Source: an uncultured Pirellulaceae bacterium
GTDB taxonomy: Bacteria; Planctomycetota; Planctomycetia; Pirellulales; Pirellulaceae
Direction of reading: 5' to 3'
Assembly: GCA_947258905.1 (NCBI GenBank)
Contig: CAMYKF010000369.1
Location: forward strand, 1-15,629
Length of the DNA stretch: 15,629 bases
Shown here: one piece after another, positions 1 to 7,960 of the stretch
Numbering within the stretch: position 1 is the stretch's first letter
Layout of the letters: the number at the start of each line of letters is the position of its first letter
Position numbers and translations under genes: made by a program
Notes under the pieces: generated by a model
Database searches by the model: none
Seen by the model: only the letters and a program-made list of their open reading frames with translations
Told to the model about the DNA's origin: nothing

Positions 1-1247
1 AGCTGCTCACGGAGCGTGTGAATGACTGCACTGCCTTTTTGATAGGTTATAGGGTCGAACATCACATCGTCGTTTTTCGGGTCCGCGAGGACGTTAAAAA
101 GCCCGTGGTGTTGTGTTTTGAAACTCGAGGCGTACGCAAAATAGACAGAGGCATCTTCGCGAATTTTCCTTAGATAATCCTCACGACCATACATTTTCTC
201 GCGATAGGCGGCTTCCATGTAGCTTGCAAAACCCTCGTTCAGCCAAAGCTCCGCCCAGTTGCGGCACGTCACCAGGTTGCCAAACCATGAATGAGCCAGC
301 TCGTGTGAGACAAGGTCTTCTACAAGCCCTTCGCCAAATTTGAATCTTGCCATCATGATTTCGGAATCCGCCATTGTCGTAGCCGTTATGTTTTCCATGC
401 CGCCAAACTGAAAATCGGCAACAATAGTCTGGTCATATTTATTGTAGGGGAAGTCGATTCCGGTGAGGTTTTCGAAGATTCGAAACATATCCTTTGTTTT
501 CCCGTAGGCTTTCGGGACGATCGCTTTTTGACCCGGGTATACATAAAACCCGAGGGGAATTCCTCTGTAGGAATCGCTCACCTTTTCATATTTGCCAACT
601 ACAAACGATGTCAGATATAGCGAATGCGGAACCGGCATTTTGTAATGGAATGTTGTCGTATTGTTTGGGTTATCAGTTTTGCTCACCAGTTCTCCGTTGC
701 CGATAACCGTTTCGCCCTTTTGTACCGTAATAAACTTTTCCGTAGTCGCTTTATCATCCGGGAAATCAAAGGAAGGCAGCCAATGATGTGTTTCTTCAGA
801 TTCGCCCTGCGTCCAGATTTGGGAGGAATGTACTGTTTTTCTACGCTCGCGGCGGGCCTTGACGAAATAAATTCCTTTTTTTGGAACTGCCGAATATTTT
901 AGCCTCAAAGAAATCTTGTCGTCCGCTCCGTAAGTTGAATCCAACGTGATTGAAATCCTGTCTTTTAGAACCTTGTACGCCAGTGCTTCGCCCGAGTTTT
1001 CATTCGTTACCGTGTCAAACTTAATATTTGTCGCGTCAAGGTCAACGACTCGAAATCCATTTCCGAGCGGTTTTAAAATAATGGTTGAATCGCCATAAAC
1101 CGTTTTCTTCGAACGATCAAAGCTGAGACGCATGACATAATGCTGAACGTCATAAGTCCGCTCTCGATTGAAGTTTTTATTCTCGCCCCGTGCAACCGGA
1201 GTGAAGATTAATGCCAATAAAAAAGAAAGTGCTAAGAGAAGTTTCAT
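1..1247 (-). CDS. M1 family zinc aminopeptidase, exported (C-terminus beyond window)
   Basis: This is a zinc metallopeptidase predicted to remove N-terminal residues from peptides outside the cytoplasm. The reverse strand reads open without interruption for 415 codons from the ATG at 1247 to the window edge. Residues 1-21 form a signal peptide (MKLLLALSFLLALIF...). The family substrate-binding motif appears as GGMEN at 283-287. The zinc site is HELAH at 315-319, with the third ligand E338 in WLNEGFA, giving the HExxH-x18-E spacing of M1 enzymes. M1 proteins usually exceed 600 residues, so the helical C-terminal part lies off the edge. A short AGGA precedes the ATG by three bases. Codon use (many TTA, ATA and AAA) and composition are AT-richer than every other gene here. 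The N-terminal style (RERTYDVQHYVMRLSFD) recalls acidobacterial M1 proteins, which is a judgement from memory. The family call is firm; the exact substrate is unknown. Confidence 0.93.
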   Translation of the reverse strand, partial: MKLLLALSFLLALIFTPVARGENKNFNRERTYDVQHYVMRLSFDRSKKTVYGDSTIILKPLGNGFRVVDLDATNIKFDTVTNENSGEALAYKVLKDRISITLDSTYGADDKISLRLKYSAVPKKGIYFVKARRERRKTVHSSQIWTQGESEETHHWLPSFDFPDDKATTEKFITVQKGETVIGNGELVSKTDNPNNTTTFHYKMPVPHSLYLTSFVVGKYEKVSDSYRGIPLGFYVYPGQKAIVPKAYGKTKDMFRIFENLTGIDFPYNKYDQTIVADFQFGGMENITATTMADSEIMMARFKFGEGLVEDLVSHELAHSWFGNLVTCRNWAELWLNEGFASYMEAAYREKMYGREDYLRKIREDASVYFAYASSFKTQHHGLFNVLADPKNDDVMFDPITYQKGSAVIHTLREQ

Positions 1248-1458
1248 ATTTCCTGCAAACCGCCAAAATCTTACGGCTAATTATCACATATTTTTCCCGG
1301 TTTGACGCGACTGGATTACGTAATTTGAGTCTTCTTTTAACAATCAGATTTTTGGGTTATCATGGCGTCAACCGCGAGTCGGTTTCTGAAAAGGTTTCGA
1401 TGTGTAAAATTATGGAAAAAGTTGTGTTTTTCGGAGAGGAATCAGCAGCGATGCTGTC

Positions 1459-1486
1459 GGTTCCACGCTGTGGGGCTTGCGGAACC
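1459..1486. repeat. Short inverted repeat (GGTTCC/GGAACC)
   Basis: GGTTCC at 1459-1464 and GGAACC at 1481-1486 form a 6-bp perfect stem around a 16-base interior that includes GTGGGGC. It sits at the change from AT-rich to GC-rich sequence and directly next to the larger palindrome at 1498-1560. It is probably part of one composite intergenic repeat, and its function is unknown. Confidence 0.5.
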
Positions 1487-1497
1487 CGGCAGGCTAA

Positions 1498-1560
1498 CGT
1501 GGGGCGAGCTTCCAGCTTTGCCAGTTGTCTCCCCTTGGCAGGCAGGATGCCCGCCCCACG
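1498..1560. repeat. Long imperfect palindrome (REP-like intergenic element)
   Basis: CGTGGGGCG at 1498-1506 and CGCCCCACG at 1552-1560 are perfect 9-bp arms. The interior continues as a bulged stem: GCTTCCAGCTTTGCCA on the left faces TGGCAGGCAGGATGC on the right. In single-stranded form this would fold into one long hairpin. Elements of this look (GTGGGGCGGGCATCCTGCCTG...) are, from memory, common between planctomycete genes. The element ends 8 bp past the stop codon of the propeller gene, so it could form a hairpin at the 3' end of that transcript. There is no U-tract to support a classical terminator. Confidence 0.65.
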
Positions 1561-1567
1561 CCTCACG

Positions 1568-2908
1568 TCAATTCTCCTCGACGCAATACAAATGATCGCG
1601 GCCCCGCAACAACAACTTGCTGCCGACCGCCACAGGCGAAGCGTCGATGCCCTCGCCCAGCGCATTCGTCGCCAGAACCTCAAACGACTCGGCATCCCGA
1701 ATCACCAACGTCACGCCTTCGCGACTGGTAATGTAAACGCGACCAGCGGCCGCGATGGGCGACGCGTACAGATTCTGCAACTCGTCCAGCCGCTGCGGTC
1801 CGTAAAAGAACTCACCGTTCTCCGCGTTTACACAGCTGAGGATCGCCTGATTGGCTTGCGTGAAGTACAAACGATTCTCCGACAACAGGGGAGAGGGTAC
1901 ATAAGGCGTGCGGCTGTTGATGGCCCACGCCACTGTGGGCCGGTCGGACTCGTCCAGATCAATCGCCACCGCGCGATTGCCGCGATAACCGGCCATGCAG
2001 ATCACGCGATTGCTGCCAAATTGAACAGGGCAGGGAATTGCGTTGAGCGTCGTGCCTGAGTGCTCCCACAACAATTCTCCCGATTGCAAGTCATAGCTGC
2101 GAATGTTATTCGTTCCGTTCGTGACAATCTCCGTACGACCATTACGCTGGATGACCAGGGGCGTGGCCCACGTAGTTGGCTCCATTCGCTCCTGTTGCCA
2201 AATCACATCGCCACTGGCTGCATCCAGTACATAAATAAATGAGTCGTCTTCGGTGTCCCAGTTGACGATGACGTGATCATCTTCCAGCACGGCCGACGTC
2301 GCCTCGCCCCAGCCGCGACGCGTACGCATGTCGCCCAGATCCACCGACCATTGTTGTTGACCGTCCATGGAATAACCAAACGTGCCAATGGAACCAAAAT
2401 GCACGATTAGCTGTTTGCCGTTGGTCATGGGCGAGGCGGCGGCATAGCTGCTGGTCTTGTGCCGACCTTCGTGAGGCACCGCCTCAATTGCCACGTCTTT
2501 CCAGATGGTTTCGCCGCTGTCCAGACTCAAACACGACACAGTGAACTGAAAATAATTTTCCGGCGGCTGGGTCATGGCCCGCTCATCCTTGATGGGCGGA
2601 TCGTCGGCAACGCGTTCGGTCGACACGGCGGATAACACAAAGATGCGATCGCCCCACACGATAGGCGTCGAAATACCTTCGCCTTCGATCGGGACCTTCC
2701 ACAGGATGTTGGTGTTCTCATCCCACTCGATGGGCGGCGTGGCATGCGGAGCCACACCGTTGGCCAGCGGACCACGCCATTGATGCCACTGATCCAATAA
2801 TTCAGTGTCTTGAGCGTCGTCCTGAAACGCCTGCGCGGCGGGGTGCCCGATTGTCAAACTCAATGCCATGACGGCAGCCAACAGCCCAAATCGCAAAGTA
2901 TTTCTCAT
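1568..2908 (-). CDS. Secreted PQQ-like beta-propeller repeat protein
   Basis: The 446-residue protein begins with a signal peptide, MRNTLRFGLLAAVMALSLT, with a likely cut after AAQA near residue 27. A WHQWRGPLANGVA segment follows at about 41-53, typical of the PQQ-like/BamB-like propeller proteins abundant in planctomycetes. The rest is a series of propeller blades with repeated patterns such as ISTPIVWGDRIFVLS, DSGETIWK, DAASGDVIWQQE, LQSGELLWEHSG and SPLLSENRLYFTQ. Such proteins usually act as exported scaffolds or as folds related to quinoprotein dehydrogenases. I see no clear catalytic set for a PQQ enzyme, so an enzymatic role is unsupported. AGGGTG lies five bases before the ATG and supports the start. 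The gene is divergent from the PSCyt gene at 3024 across a 115-bp region carrying a triplicated motif, so shared control is possible. Confidence 0.9.
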   Translation of the reverse strand: MRNTLRFGLLAAVMALSLTIGHPAAQAFQDDAQDTELLDQWHQWRGPLANGVAPHATPPIEWDENTNILWKVPIEGEGISTPIVWGDRIFVLSAVSTERVADDPPIKDERAMTQPPENYFQFTVSCLSLDSGETIWKDVAIEAVPHEGRHKTSSYAAASPMTNGKQLIVHFGSIGTFGYSMDGQQQWSVDLGDMRTRRGWGEATSAVLEDDHVIVNWDTEDDSFIYVLDAASGDVIWQQERMEPTTWATPLVIQRNGRTEIVTNGTNNIRSYDLQSGELLWEHSGTTLNAIPCPVQFGSNRVICMAGYRGNRAVAIDLDESDRPTVAWAINSRTPYVPSPLLSENRLYFTQANQAILSCVNAENGEFFYGPQRLDELQNLYASPIAAAGRVYITSREGVTLVIRDAESFEVLATNALGEGIDASPVAVGSKLLLRGRDHLYCVEEN

Positions 2909-2931
2909 CGTGTCACCCTGAGATCACTCAC

Positions 2932-2993
2932 TACAATGAAGTGGTTTGATTTACAATGAAGTTGTTCGATTTCTACAATGAAGTTGCTGGATT
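2932..2993. repeat. Three tandem near-repeats of 20-22 bp in divergent promoter region
   Basis: The unit TACAATGAAGTNGNTNGATT occurs at 2932-2951, 2952-2973 and 2974-2993. The starts are 20 and 22 bp apart, close to two helical turns, so a protein binding each unit would sit on the same face of the DNA. Each unit begins with TACAAT, which resembles a -10 box. If the last one is used, transcription would start about 40 bases before the GTG at 3024. The array lies between two divergent genes (starts at 2908 and 3024), which fits operator sites or multiple promoters. Both roles are inferred; the repeats themselves are seen directly. Confidence 0.8.
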
Positions 2994-3023
2994 GTAACGC
3001 AGTTTTTCGGGAATCACTGGCAG

Positions 3024-6000
3024 GTGAATTGGCAAAGGCTTAACAATTCGATGACCAGCTGGCTGGCCCTGGCGGGCCTGGGGTGCGCTATGCTTGCCCC
3101 GCTGCCTTTGCAAGCTCAGGAAATCGTCGACTTTGCCCGCGATATTCGACCCCTGCTGGCCGACCACTGTTTTACCTGTCACGGACCCGATGCGGCAACT
3201 CGTGAGGGTGGGTTCCGCCTGGACGTGCGTGAAAGTGCTTTCGCTGAAGCCGACTCGGGTGAGATCCCCATCGTGCCCGGTGACGTGCTGGCCAGCGAGC
3301 TGTTACGACGAGTCAAATCGGATGACGAGAGCGAGCAGATGCCGCCGCCAGATGCCAAAAAACGACCCGCAGACCAGCAAATTGAACTGCTGGAACGCTG
3401 GATCGCAGAAGGCGCATCGTGGCAGCAGCACTGGGCATTTGTCGAACCCGAGCAACCTGCGCCGCCAGTAGTTGAACGAACCGACTGGCCACTCAATCCC
3501 ATCGATCAATTCGTGCTGGCCAAACTGCGAGAGCAGGGAATCGAGCCATCGAGCGAAGCTGACCAGATCACGCTGGTACGGCGGCTGTTTCTGGATCTGA
3601 CCGGATTGCCGCCTGACGCCACGCAACTCGAATCATGGCTCGATAATGACTCGCCCGATTGCTACGACGATTTGGTCGAGTACTTGCTGGACTCGCCGCA
3701 CTATGGTGAGCAAATGGCGATCGCCTGGCTGGACGGTGCGCGATTCGCCGACACCAACGGCTACCAAAATGACTTTCGCCGCAGCATGTGGCTGTACCGC
3801 GACTGGGTCATCGATGCGTTTAATGACAACATGCCGTTCGACCAGTTTACGATCGAACAGATCGCCGGCGATATGCTGCCTGATGCAACGGTCTCACAAA
3901 AGGTCGCCAGTGGATTCAATCGCAACCATCGCAGCAACACCGAAGGCGGCAGTATCAACGAGGAATGGCTGGTGGAAAACGTGGTCGATCGTGTGGAGAC
4001 AACATCGACCGTGTTCCTGGGTCTGACGATGGGTTGCGCGCGGTGCCACGACCACAAGTACGATCCGGTTACGCAACGCGAGTTTTACGAGTTCTTTGCC
4101 TACTTCAATAACATTGACGAGCGGGGTGTCTACACGGAAAAACGTGGCAATGCCGGTCCCGTCGTGGCGGTGGAGACTCCCGAGTATCAACAACGCGCCC
4201 GCGAATTACGCGAAGCTCTGGGCAGCGTTCAGCGGGCACAGGCGTTGCGCCAGCGCGAGGCAATGGAACAACAGGCACAGTGGGAAGAGGACATCGTCGG
4301 TTACTCCGACTCGCAAGTCCCCGGTGGCAGTGCCGTCGCGGTGTTAGGCCGTGCGGGTGAAACCATGCCCGAGTCGGTCAGGGAGCTGATGGAACAACTT
4401 GATCCAGGCCGCACGAATGACGAGCTGCCAGGCCCTGCCGTCCGGATCACTGGAACAGCAGACCACGTCGTGCTCGGTGACGCCTTTGACTTCGACGCAA
4501 CGCGGGATTACACCGTCAGCGCGTGGGTGCGCCCGACCAGTTACGGAGCCATCCTCAGCCGCATGGATGAACAGAATGCCTATCGCGGGTTTGACATGCT
4601 GATCATGCCCGATGGCCGGATGAACGTGCATTTGATTCACAACTGGCCGGGCAATGCCACCAAGATCACCACCGTTCCGCGAATACCACTTAATCAGTGG
4701 ACGCATGTGGCGGTCCGCTGCGCAGCGCCGGGCAAGGCAGTCGACATTCAGGTGTTTTTGAACGGAACACCCGCCGGTCATACCGTCGATACCGATACGC
4801 TCGACGGAACGACGTTAACCGATCACCCGGTTTGGCTGGGACTGCGGGCCCGCACACCGCCCTTCGCCGGCAAGATCTCAAGCTTGCGGATTTGGCCGCG
4901 GCAACTGGATAACCAGGAAGTCAGCAACCTGCACCATGGAACCGTCCAGCATATGGTGCGGTCGACCGGGAAAAAACGCACGGAACAACAGCAGACCGAC
5001 ATCGATTACCAGTATCTGATCATGTGTGGCGCCAGTCCCGAACAGAATGCTGAACTGATCAAACTGCGAAGGGAAATGCAGGAGCTGAAAGCATACCTTC
5101 CGACAACGATGGTCATGCAGGAGCGTGACCAGCGTCGACCAGCCTTCGTATTACAACGCGGCCAATATGATCGGCCTGACGAATCCCAACCCGTCGACCC
5201 GGGCGTTCCATCGATCTTTGCATCCATGCCAGGCGAGCCGCCAGCCGATCGACTGGAACTGGCCCGCTGGCTGGTCGCCGAAGACAATCCGCTGACCGCC
5301 CGAGTCATCGTGAACCGGTTTTGGGCCCGTTACTTTAACGCCGGGTTACTGGAGACGTCAGAGAATTTTGGAATACAGAGTCCGCTGCCTTCGCATCCGG
5401 AACTGCTCGACTGGCTGGCCACTGAGTTTGTCCGCAGTGGCTGGGACATCAAGCACATGCAACGGCTGATCGTGACCAGTGCCACCTATCGCCAGGCATC
5501 GCTCGGTACGCCGGAGTCGTTCCGGACCGATCCACAAAATCGTCTGCTGGCTCGCGGACCGCGTTTTCGCCTTCCCGCCGAAAGCATTCGCGACAACGCG
5601 CTGGCGATCAGCGGATTGCTGAATCCAGACATCGGTGGACCCTCCATCAAGCCCTACCAGCCCGCCGGGCTGTGGGAGGAACTGGCCGGTGGCGCCAAGG
5701 AACCACCCTACGAACAGGCGACGGACAATAACTTGTATCGCCGCAGCTTGTACATCTATCGCAAACGCACCGTGCCGCATCCCGCGATGTCGACGTTTGA
5801 TGCGCCCAGTTGGGAAGTGTGCACAGTCGGCCGCAGCCGCACCAACACGCCGCTGCAGGCTTTGGCGCTGCTGAATGATCCGACCTACGTCGAAGCCGCA
5901 CGTCACCTCGCCATGCGGGCCATCGACCGTGAGTCAACCGCCGAGGAGCAGCTGCGTTTCGCATTCCGCCGCGCAACCTGTCGCTGGCCAACTGAACAGG

Positions 6001-6191
6001 AGTCGTCTGTCCTGCTGGCCAGTCTGAAGAAATACCACGAACACTTTACATCGTCGCCCGCAGATGCCGACCGTTACCTTGCCGTTGGCCAATCCAATGC
6101 TGACGACAAATACGACAAGATCCAGCTGGCTGCACTGGCTACGGTATGCAGCGTGATCCTGAATCTTGATGAAGTGATAACAAAGGAATAA
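3024..6191 (+). CDS. Exported PSCyt1-PSCyt2(DUF1549)-LamG-PSD1(DUF1553) cytochrome-like protein, module A
   Basis: This 1055-residue protein has the planctomycete cytochrome architecture. A signal segment (about 10-32, ending LPLQAQ) leads into PSCyt1, with the haem motif C49-F-T-C52-H53 and a candidate axial methionine M106 in QMPPP. PSCyt2/DUF1549 (about 150-365) includes a second CxxCH, C338-A-R-C341-H342, in MGCARCHDHKYDP. A charged, probably coiled segment (385-425) and a LamG/concanavalin-like domain (about 470-630) follow. PSD1/DUF1553 (about 730-1050) shows NPLTARVIVNRFWARY and NFGIQSPLPSHPELLDWLA. It is likely an exported redox or carbohydrate-binding partner of the DUF1501 protein downstream. 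The true reaction is unknown. The start is the GTG at 3024, which adds a positive residue before the hydrophobic core. The ATG at 3051 is a real alternative, with AAAGG upstream. The stop is followed by a palindromic repeat. Confidence 0.93.
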   Translation: MNWQRLNNSMTSWLALAGLGCAMLAPLPLQAQEIVDFARDIRPLLADHCFTCHGPDAATREGGFRLDVRESAFAEADSGEIPIVPGDVLASELLRRVKSDDESEQMPPPDAKKRPADQQIELLERWIAEGASWQQHWAFVEPEQPAPPVVERTDWPLNPIDQFVLAKLREQGIEPSSEADQITLVRRLFLDLTGLPPDATQLESWLDNDSPDCYDDLVEYLLDSPHYGEQMAIAWLDGARFADTNGYQNDFRRSMWLYRDWVIDAFNDNMPFDQFTIEQIAGDMLPDATVSQKVASGFNRNHRSNTEGGSINEEWLVENVVDRVETTSTVFLGLTMGCARCHDHKYDPVTQREFYEFFAYFNNIDERGVYTEKRGNAGPVVAVETPEYQQRARELREALGSVQRAQALRQREAMEQQAQWEEDIVGYSDSQVPGGSAVAVLGRAGETMPESVRELMEQLDPGRTNDELPGPAVRITGTADHVVLGDAFDFDATRDYTVSAWVRPTSYGAILSRMDEQNAYRGFDMLIMPDGRMNVHLIHNWPGNATKITTVPRIPLNQWTHVAVRCAAPGKAVDIQVFLNGTPAGHTVDTDTLDGTTLTDHPVWLGLRARTPPFAGKISSLRIWPRQLDNQEVSNLHHGTVQHMVRSTGKKRTEQQQTDIDYQYLIMCGASPEQNAELIKLRREMQELKAYLPTTMVMQERDQRRPAFVLQRGQYDRPDESQPVDPGVPSIFASMPGEPPADRLELARWLVAEDNPLTARVIVNRFWARYFNAGLLETSENFGIQSPLPSHPELLDWLATEFVRSGWDIKHMQRLIVTSATYRQASLGTPESFRTDPQNRLLARGPRFRLPAESIRDNALAISGLLNPDIGGPSIKPYQPAGLWEELAGGAKEPPYEQATDNNLYRRSLYIYRKRTVPHPAMSTFDAPSWEVCTVGRSRTNTPLQALALLNDPTYVEAARHLAMRAIDRESTAEEQLRFAFRRATCRWPTEQESSVLLASLKKYHEHFTSSPADADRYLAVGQSNADDKYDKIQLAALATVCSVILNLDEVITKE

Positions 6192-6211
6192 ACGGTGCAT
6201 GGCAAATCTGG

Positions 6212-6263
6212 CCTTCTCCCTCTGGGAGAATCCCGGCGCGCCGGGAGAAGGCCGGATGAGGGC
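6212..6263. repeat. 52-bp palindromic repeat, copy 1 (inside module A)
   Basis: This copy lies in the 87-bp gap between the PSCyt stop (6191) and the DUF1501 start (6279). It contains the hairpin TTCTCCC-tct-GGGAGAA (6214-6230), a perfect 16-bp palindrome TCCCGGCGCGCCGGGA (6231-6246) and the tail CCGGATGAGGG. GGCCTTCTCCC at 6210-6220 also pairs perfectly, over 11 bp, with GGGAGAAGGCC at 6243-6253, so two alternative folds compete. It matches the copy at 13941-13992 at 48 of 52 positions. In the transcript it could affect coupling, stability or partial termination. Confidence 0.88.
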
Positions 6264-6278
6264 TGTTGGGACAACTAC

Positions 6279-7721
6279 ATGAACCCATTGCAACAAGTTC
6301 AAAACTTCAATCGCCGTCAGTTCATGACCAGTGCCGGAATGGGACTGGGGGCGCTCGCCTTCAACGCATTGCAAGCGCGATCGATCACCGCTTCATCGCC
6401 CGGTGTGCTGGAGGACTTGCCCCATCATCCTCCCCGCGCCAAACGCGTCATCTACATGTTCCAGTCCGGAGCACCGTCCCAGTTCGAATCCTTCGACTAC
6501 AAACCCGGGCTGGTTGACATCGAGAAAACCGAACTGCCCGATTCCATTCGTATGGGCCAGCGATTGACGGGCATGACCAGCGGTCAGAAAAGCTTTCCCA
6601 TCGCGCCGTCGCGATTCCCGTTCCAGCAACACGGGAAGTGTGGTGCATGGGTTTGCGACCTGCTGCCGCACACCGCCGGCATCGTTGACGATTTGTGCAT
6701 CATCAAGTCGATGAAGACCGATGCGATTAATCACGATCCCGCGATCACGTTTTGCCAAACCGGTTTTCAACTGGCCGGGCGGCCCAGCATCGGTGCCTGG
6801 GTAGCCTATGGACTGGGCAACGAGAATGAGAACCTGCCCGGCTATATGGTGCTGGTTTCGCGAGGCACCGGGCGCGCGGCCGGCCAGCCGCTGTACGACC
6901 GGTTGTGGGGCAGCGGCTTTTTGCCAACTCGCTATCAGGGTGTCAAGTTGCGGAGCGGCAAGGAACCCGTCTTGTATCTGGACAATCCATCCGGCTGCAC
7001 GACGCAATTGCGGCGCGAGATGCTGGACGATCTCTCGCAGCTGAATCGCATTCGCCAGGAAACGGTAGCCGATCCGGAAATCCAGACCCGGATCACCCAG
7101 TACGAACTGGCCTTTCGCATGCAGGCCTCGGTCCCTGAGCTGACGGATATTTCGGACGAGCCAAGAAGCGTATTGGAGATGTACGGGCCGGATGTTGAGA
7201 AACCAGGGACTTACGCGCGAAACTGTTTGCTGGCGCGACGCCTGGCGGAACGCGGTGTCCGCTTTATCCAGCTGTTCCACATGGGTTGGGACCATCACGA
7301 CAATCTGCCGGATCACATGACCAAACAATGTCGCGATACCGATCAGGCGTCAGCGGCACTGGTCACTGATCTGAAACAACGCGGCTTGCTGGACGATACC
7401 CTGGTGGTATGGGGCGGCGAGTTTGGCCGTACGGTTTACTGTCAGGGCGAATTCACGGACAAAACCTATGGCCGTGATCACCATCCGCGCAACTATTCAA
7501 TCTGGCTGTCTGGCGGCGGCATTCGTCCCGGCATGACATGGGGCGAAACTGACGAATTCTCGTACAACATCATCGAGAATCCGGTGGAGGTGTTTGATCT
7601 GAACGCGACCATCCTGCATCAACTGGGCATCGACCACGAGCGGCTGACCTACCGGTTCCAGGGACGCGACTATCGGCTAACCGATGTGCATGGGCACGTG
7701 GTACGAGACATTCTGGCATAG
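6279..7721 (+). CDS. DUF1501 protein (sulfatase/alkaline-phosphatase-like fold), module A
   Basis: The 480-residue product starts MNPLQQVQNFNRRQFMTSAG; the twin-arginine pair at 12-13 and the following hydrophobic stretch suggest Tat export. DUF1501 proteins are related to the alkaline phosphatase/sulfatase superfamily. The conserved pieces are QSGAPSQFESFDYKP near residue 65, GWDHHDN at 336-342, GGEFGRT at 379-385 and GRDHHP at 398-403, which together look like a metal site. The frame stays open back to 6195, but that extension only translates the palindromic repeat (GLLPLGESRRAGRRPDEG), so I place the start at 6279, where the export signal begins. Pairing with a PSCyt gene is the standard planctomycete arrangement and implies a shared exported function. 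The substrate is unknown. A 21-base and a 23-base stretch are identical to the module B paralogue (7104-7124 and 7371-7393). It ends 2 bp from the convergent pilin gene. Confidence 0.92.
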   Translation: MNPLQQVQNFNRRQFMTSAGMGLGALAFNALQARSITASSPGVLEDLPHHPPRAKRVIYMFQSGAPSQFESFDYKPGLVDIEKTELPDSIRMGQRLTGMTSGQKSFPIAPSRFPFQQHGKCGAWVCDLLPHTAGIVDDLCIIKSMKTDAINHDPAITFCQTGFQLAGRPSIGAWVAYGLGNENENLPGYMVLVSRGTGRAAGQPLYDRLWGSGFLPTRYQGVKLRSGKEPVLYLDNPSGCTTQLRREMLDDLSQLNRIRQETVADPEIQTRITQYELAFRMQASVPELTDISDEPRSVLEMYGPDVEKPGTYARNCLLARRLAERGVRFIQLFHMGWDHHDNLPDHMTKQCRDTDQASAALVTDLKQRGLLDDTLVVWGGEFGRTVYCQGEFTDKTYGRDHHPRNYSIWLSGGGIRPGMTWGETDEFSYNIIENPVEVFDLNATILHQLGIDHERLTYRFQGRDYRLTDVHGHVVRDILA

Positions 7722-7723
7722 CA

Positions 7724-7915
7724 CTACTTGTTCAGCGCGTCGTCCAGCCCCTGAACCACATCGCTGGAAACGCCCTGGGCCTGCTCGCCCAAATAAATCA
7801 GGGCCGACATCATCAAACCGACCAGCAGAGCCAGCAACACCGCGTATTCGACCGTTGTGGGTCCGTCTTCGGCGATCAGGAAGGTGCGAATTTTGCTGGT
7901 CAGTCGCGATGACAT
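7724..7915 (-). CDS. Flp/Fap-type (type IVb) prepilin
   Basis: This 63-residue protein has the layout of Flp pilins, the major subunits of tight-adherence pili. A short positive leader (MSSRLTSKIRTFLIAEDG) precedes the prepilin peptidase site after G18. Mature residues begin PTTVEYAVLLALLVG, with E and Y at positions +5 and +6 as the family requires. A hydrophobic helix (about 25-43) and a short polar tail (GEQAQGVSSDVVQGLDDALNK) follow. I chose the ATG at 7915; a TTG at 7945 would add ten residues but has no ribosome-binding site. The upstream gene on the same strand (7961-8413) is 45 bp away and probably co-transcribed. No secretion ATPase, prepilin peptidase or Tad platform gene is in the window, so the assembly machinery must be elsewhere, or the protein has another use. 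Confidence 0.88.
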   Translation of the reverse strand: MSSRLTSKIRTFLIAEDGPTTVEYAVLLALLVGLMMSALIYLGEQAQGVSSDVVQGLDDALNK

Positions 7916-7960
7916 GTTAAGGCTCGGGCTAGATGGTTGGTGCAAGACGAGAAAGATGAA

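Larger units (their letters stand above)
1248..1567. other. Intergenic spacer with composition change
   Basis: This spacer separates the M1 peptidase start (minus strand) from the 3' end of the propeller gene (minus strand). The part up to about 1440 is AT-rich like the peptidase gene. A GATAAT-like hexamer for the minus strand lies at 1280-1285, 33 bp ahead of the peptidase ATG, without a convincing -35 box. From about 1450 the DNA becomes GC-rich and holds two palindromic elements, annotated separately. Short open frames crossing this stretch show no recognisable protein features. Confidence 0.7.

Noticed and set aside
1211..2059. Plus-strand open frame of 282 codons across the composition break
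   Set aside because: It overlaps the propeller gene on the opposite strand for most of its length, has no recognisable domain, and its first part lies in the AT-rich spacer; the propeller reading has a signal peptide and repeated blades.
2932..2993. CRISPR-like array
   Set aside because: The units are directly adjacent with no spacers, only three copies exist, and no cas gene is present.
6195..6278. N-terminal extension of the module A DUF1501 protein
   Set aside because: The extra 28 residues only translate the 52-bp palindromic repeat, and the export signal begins at the ATG at 6279.
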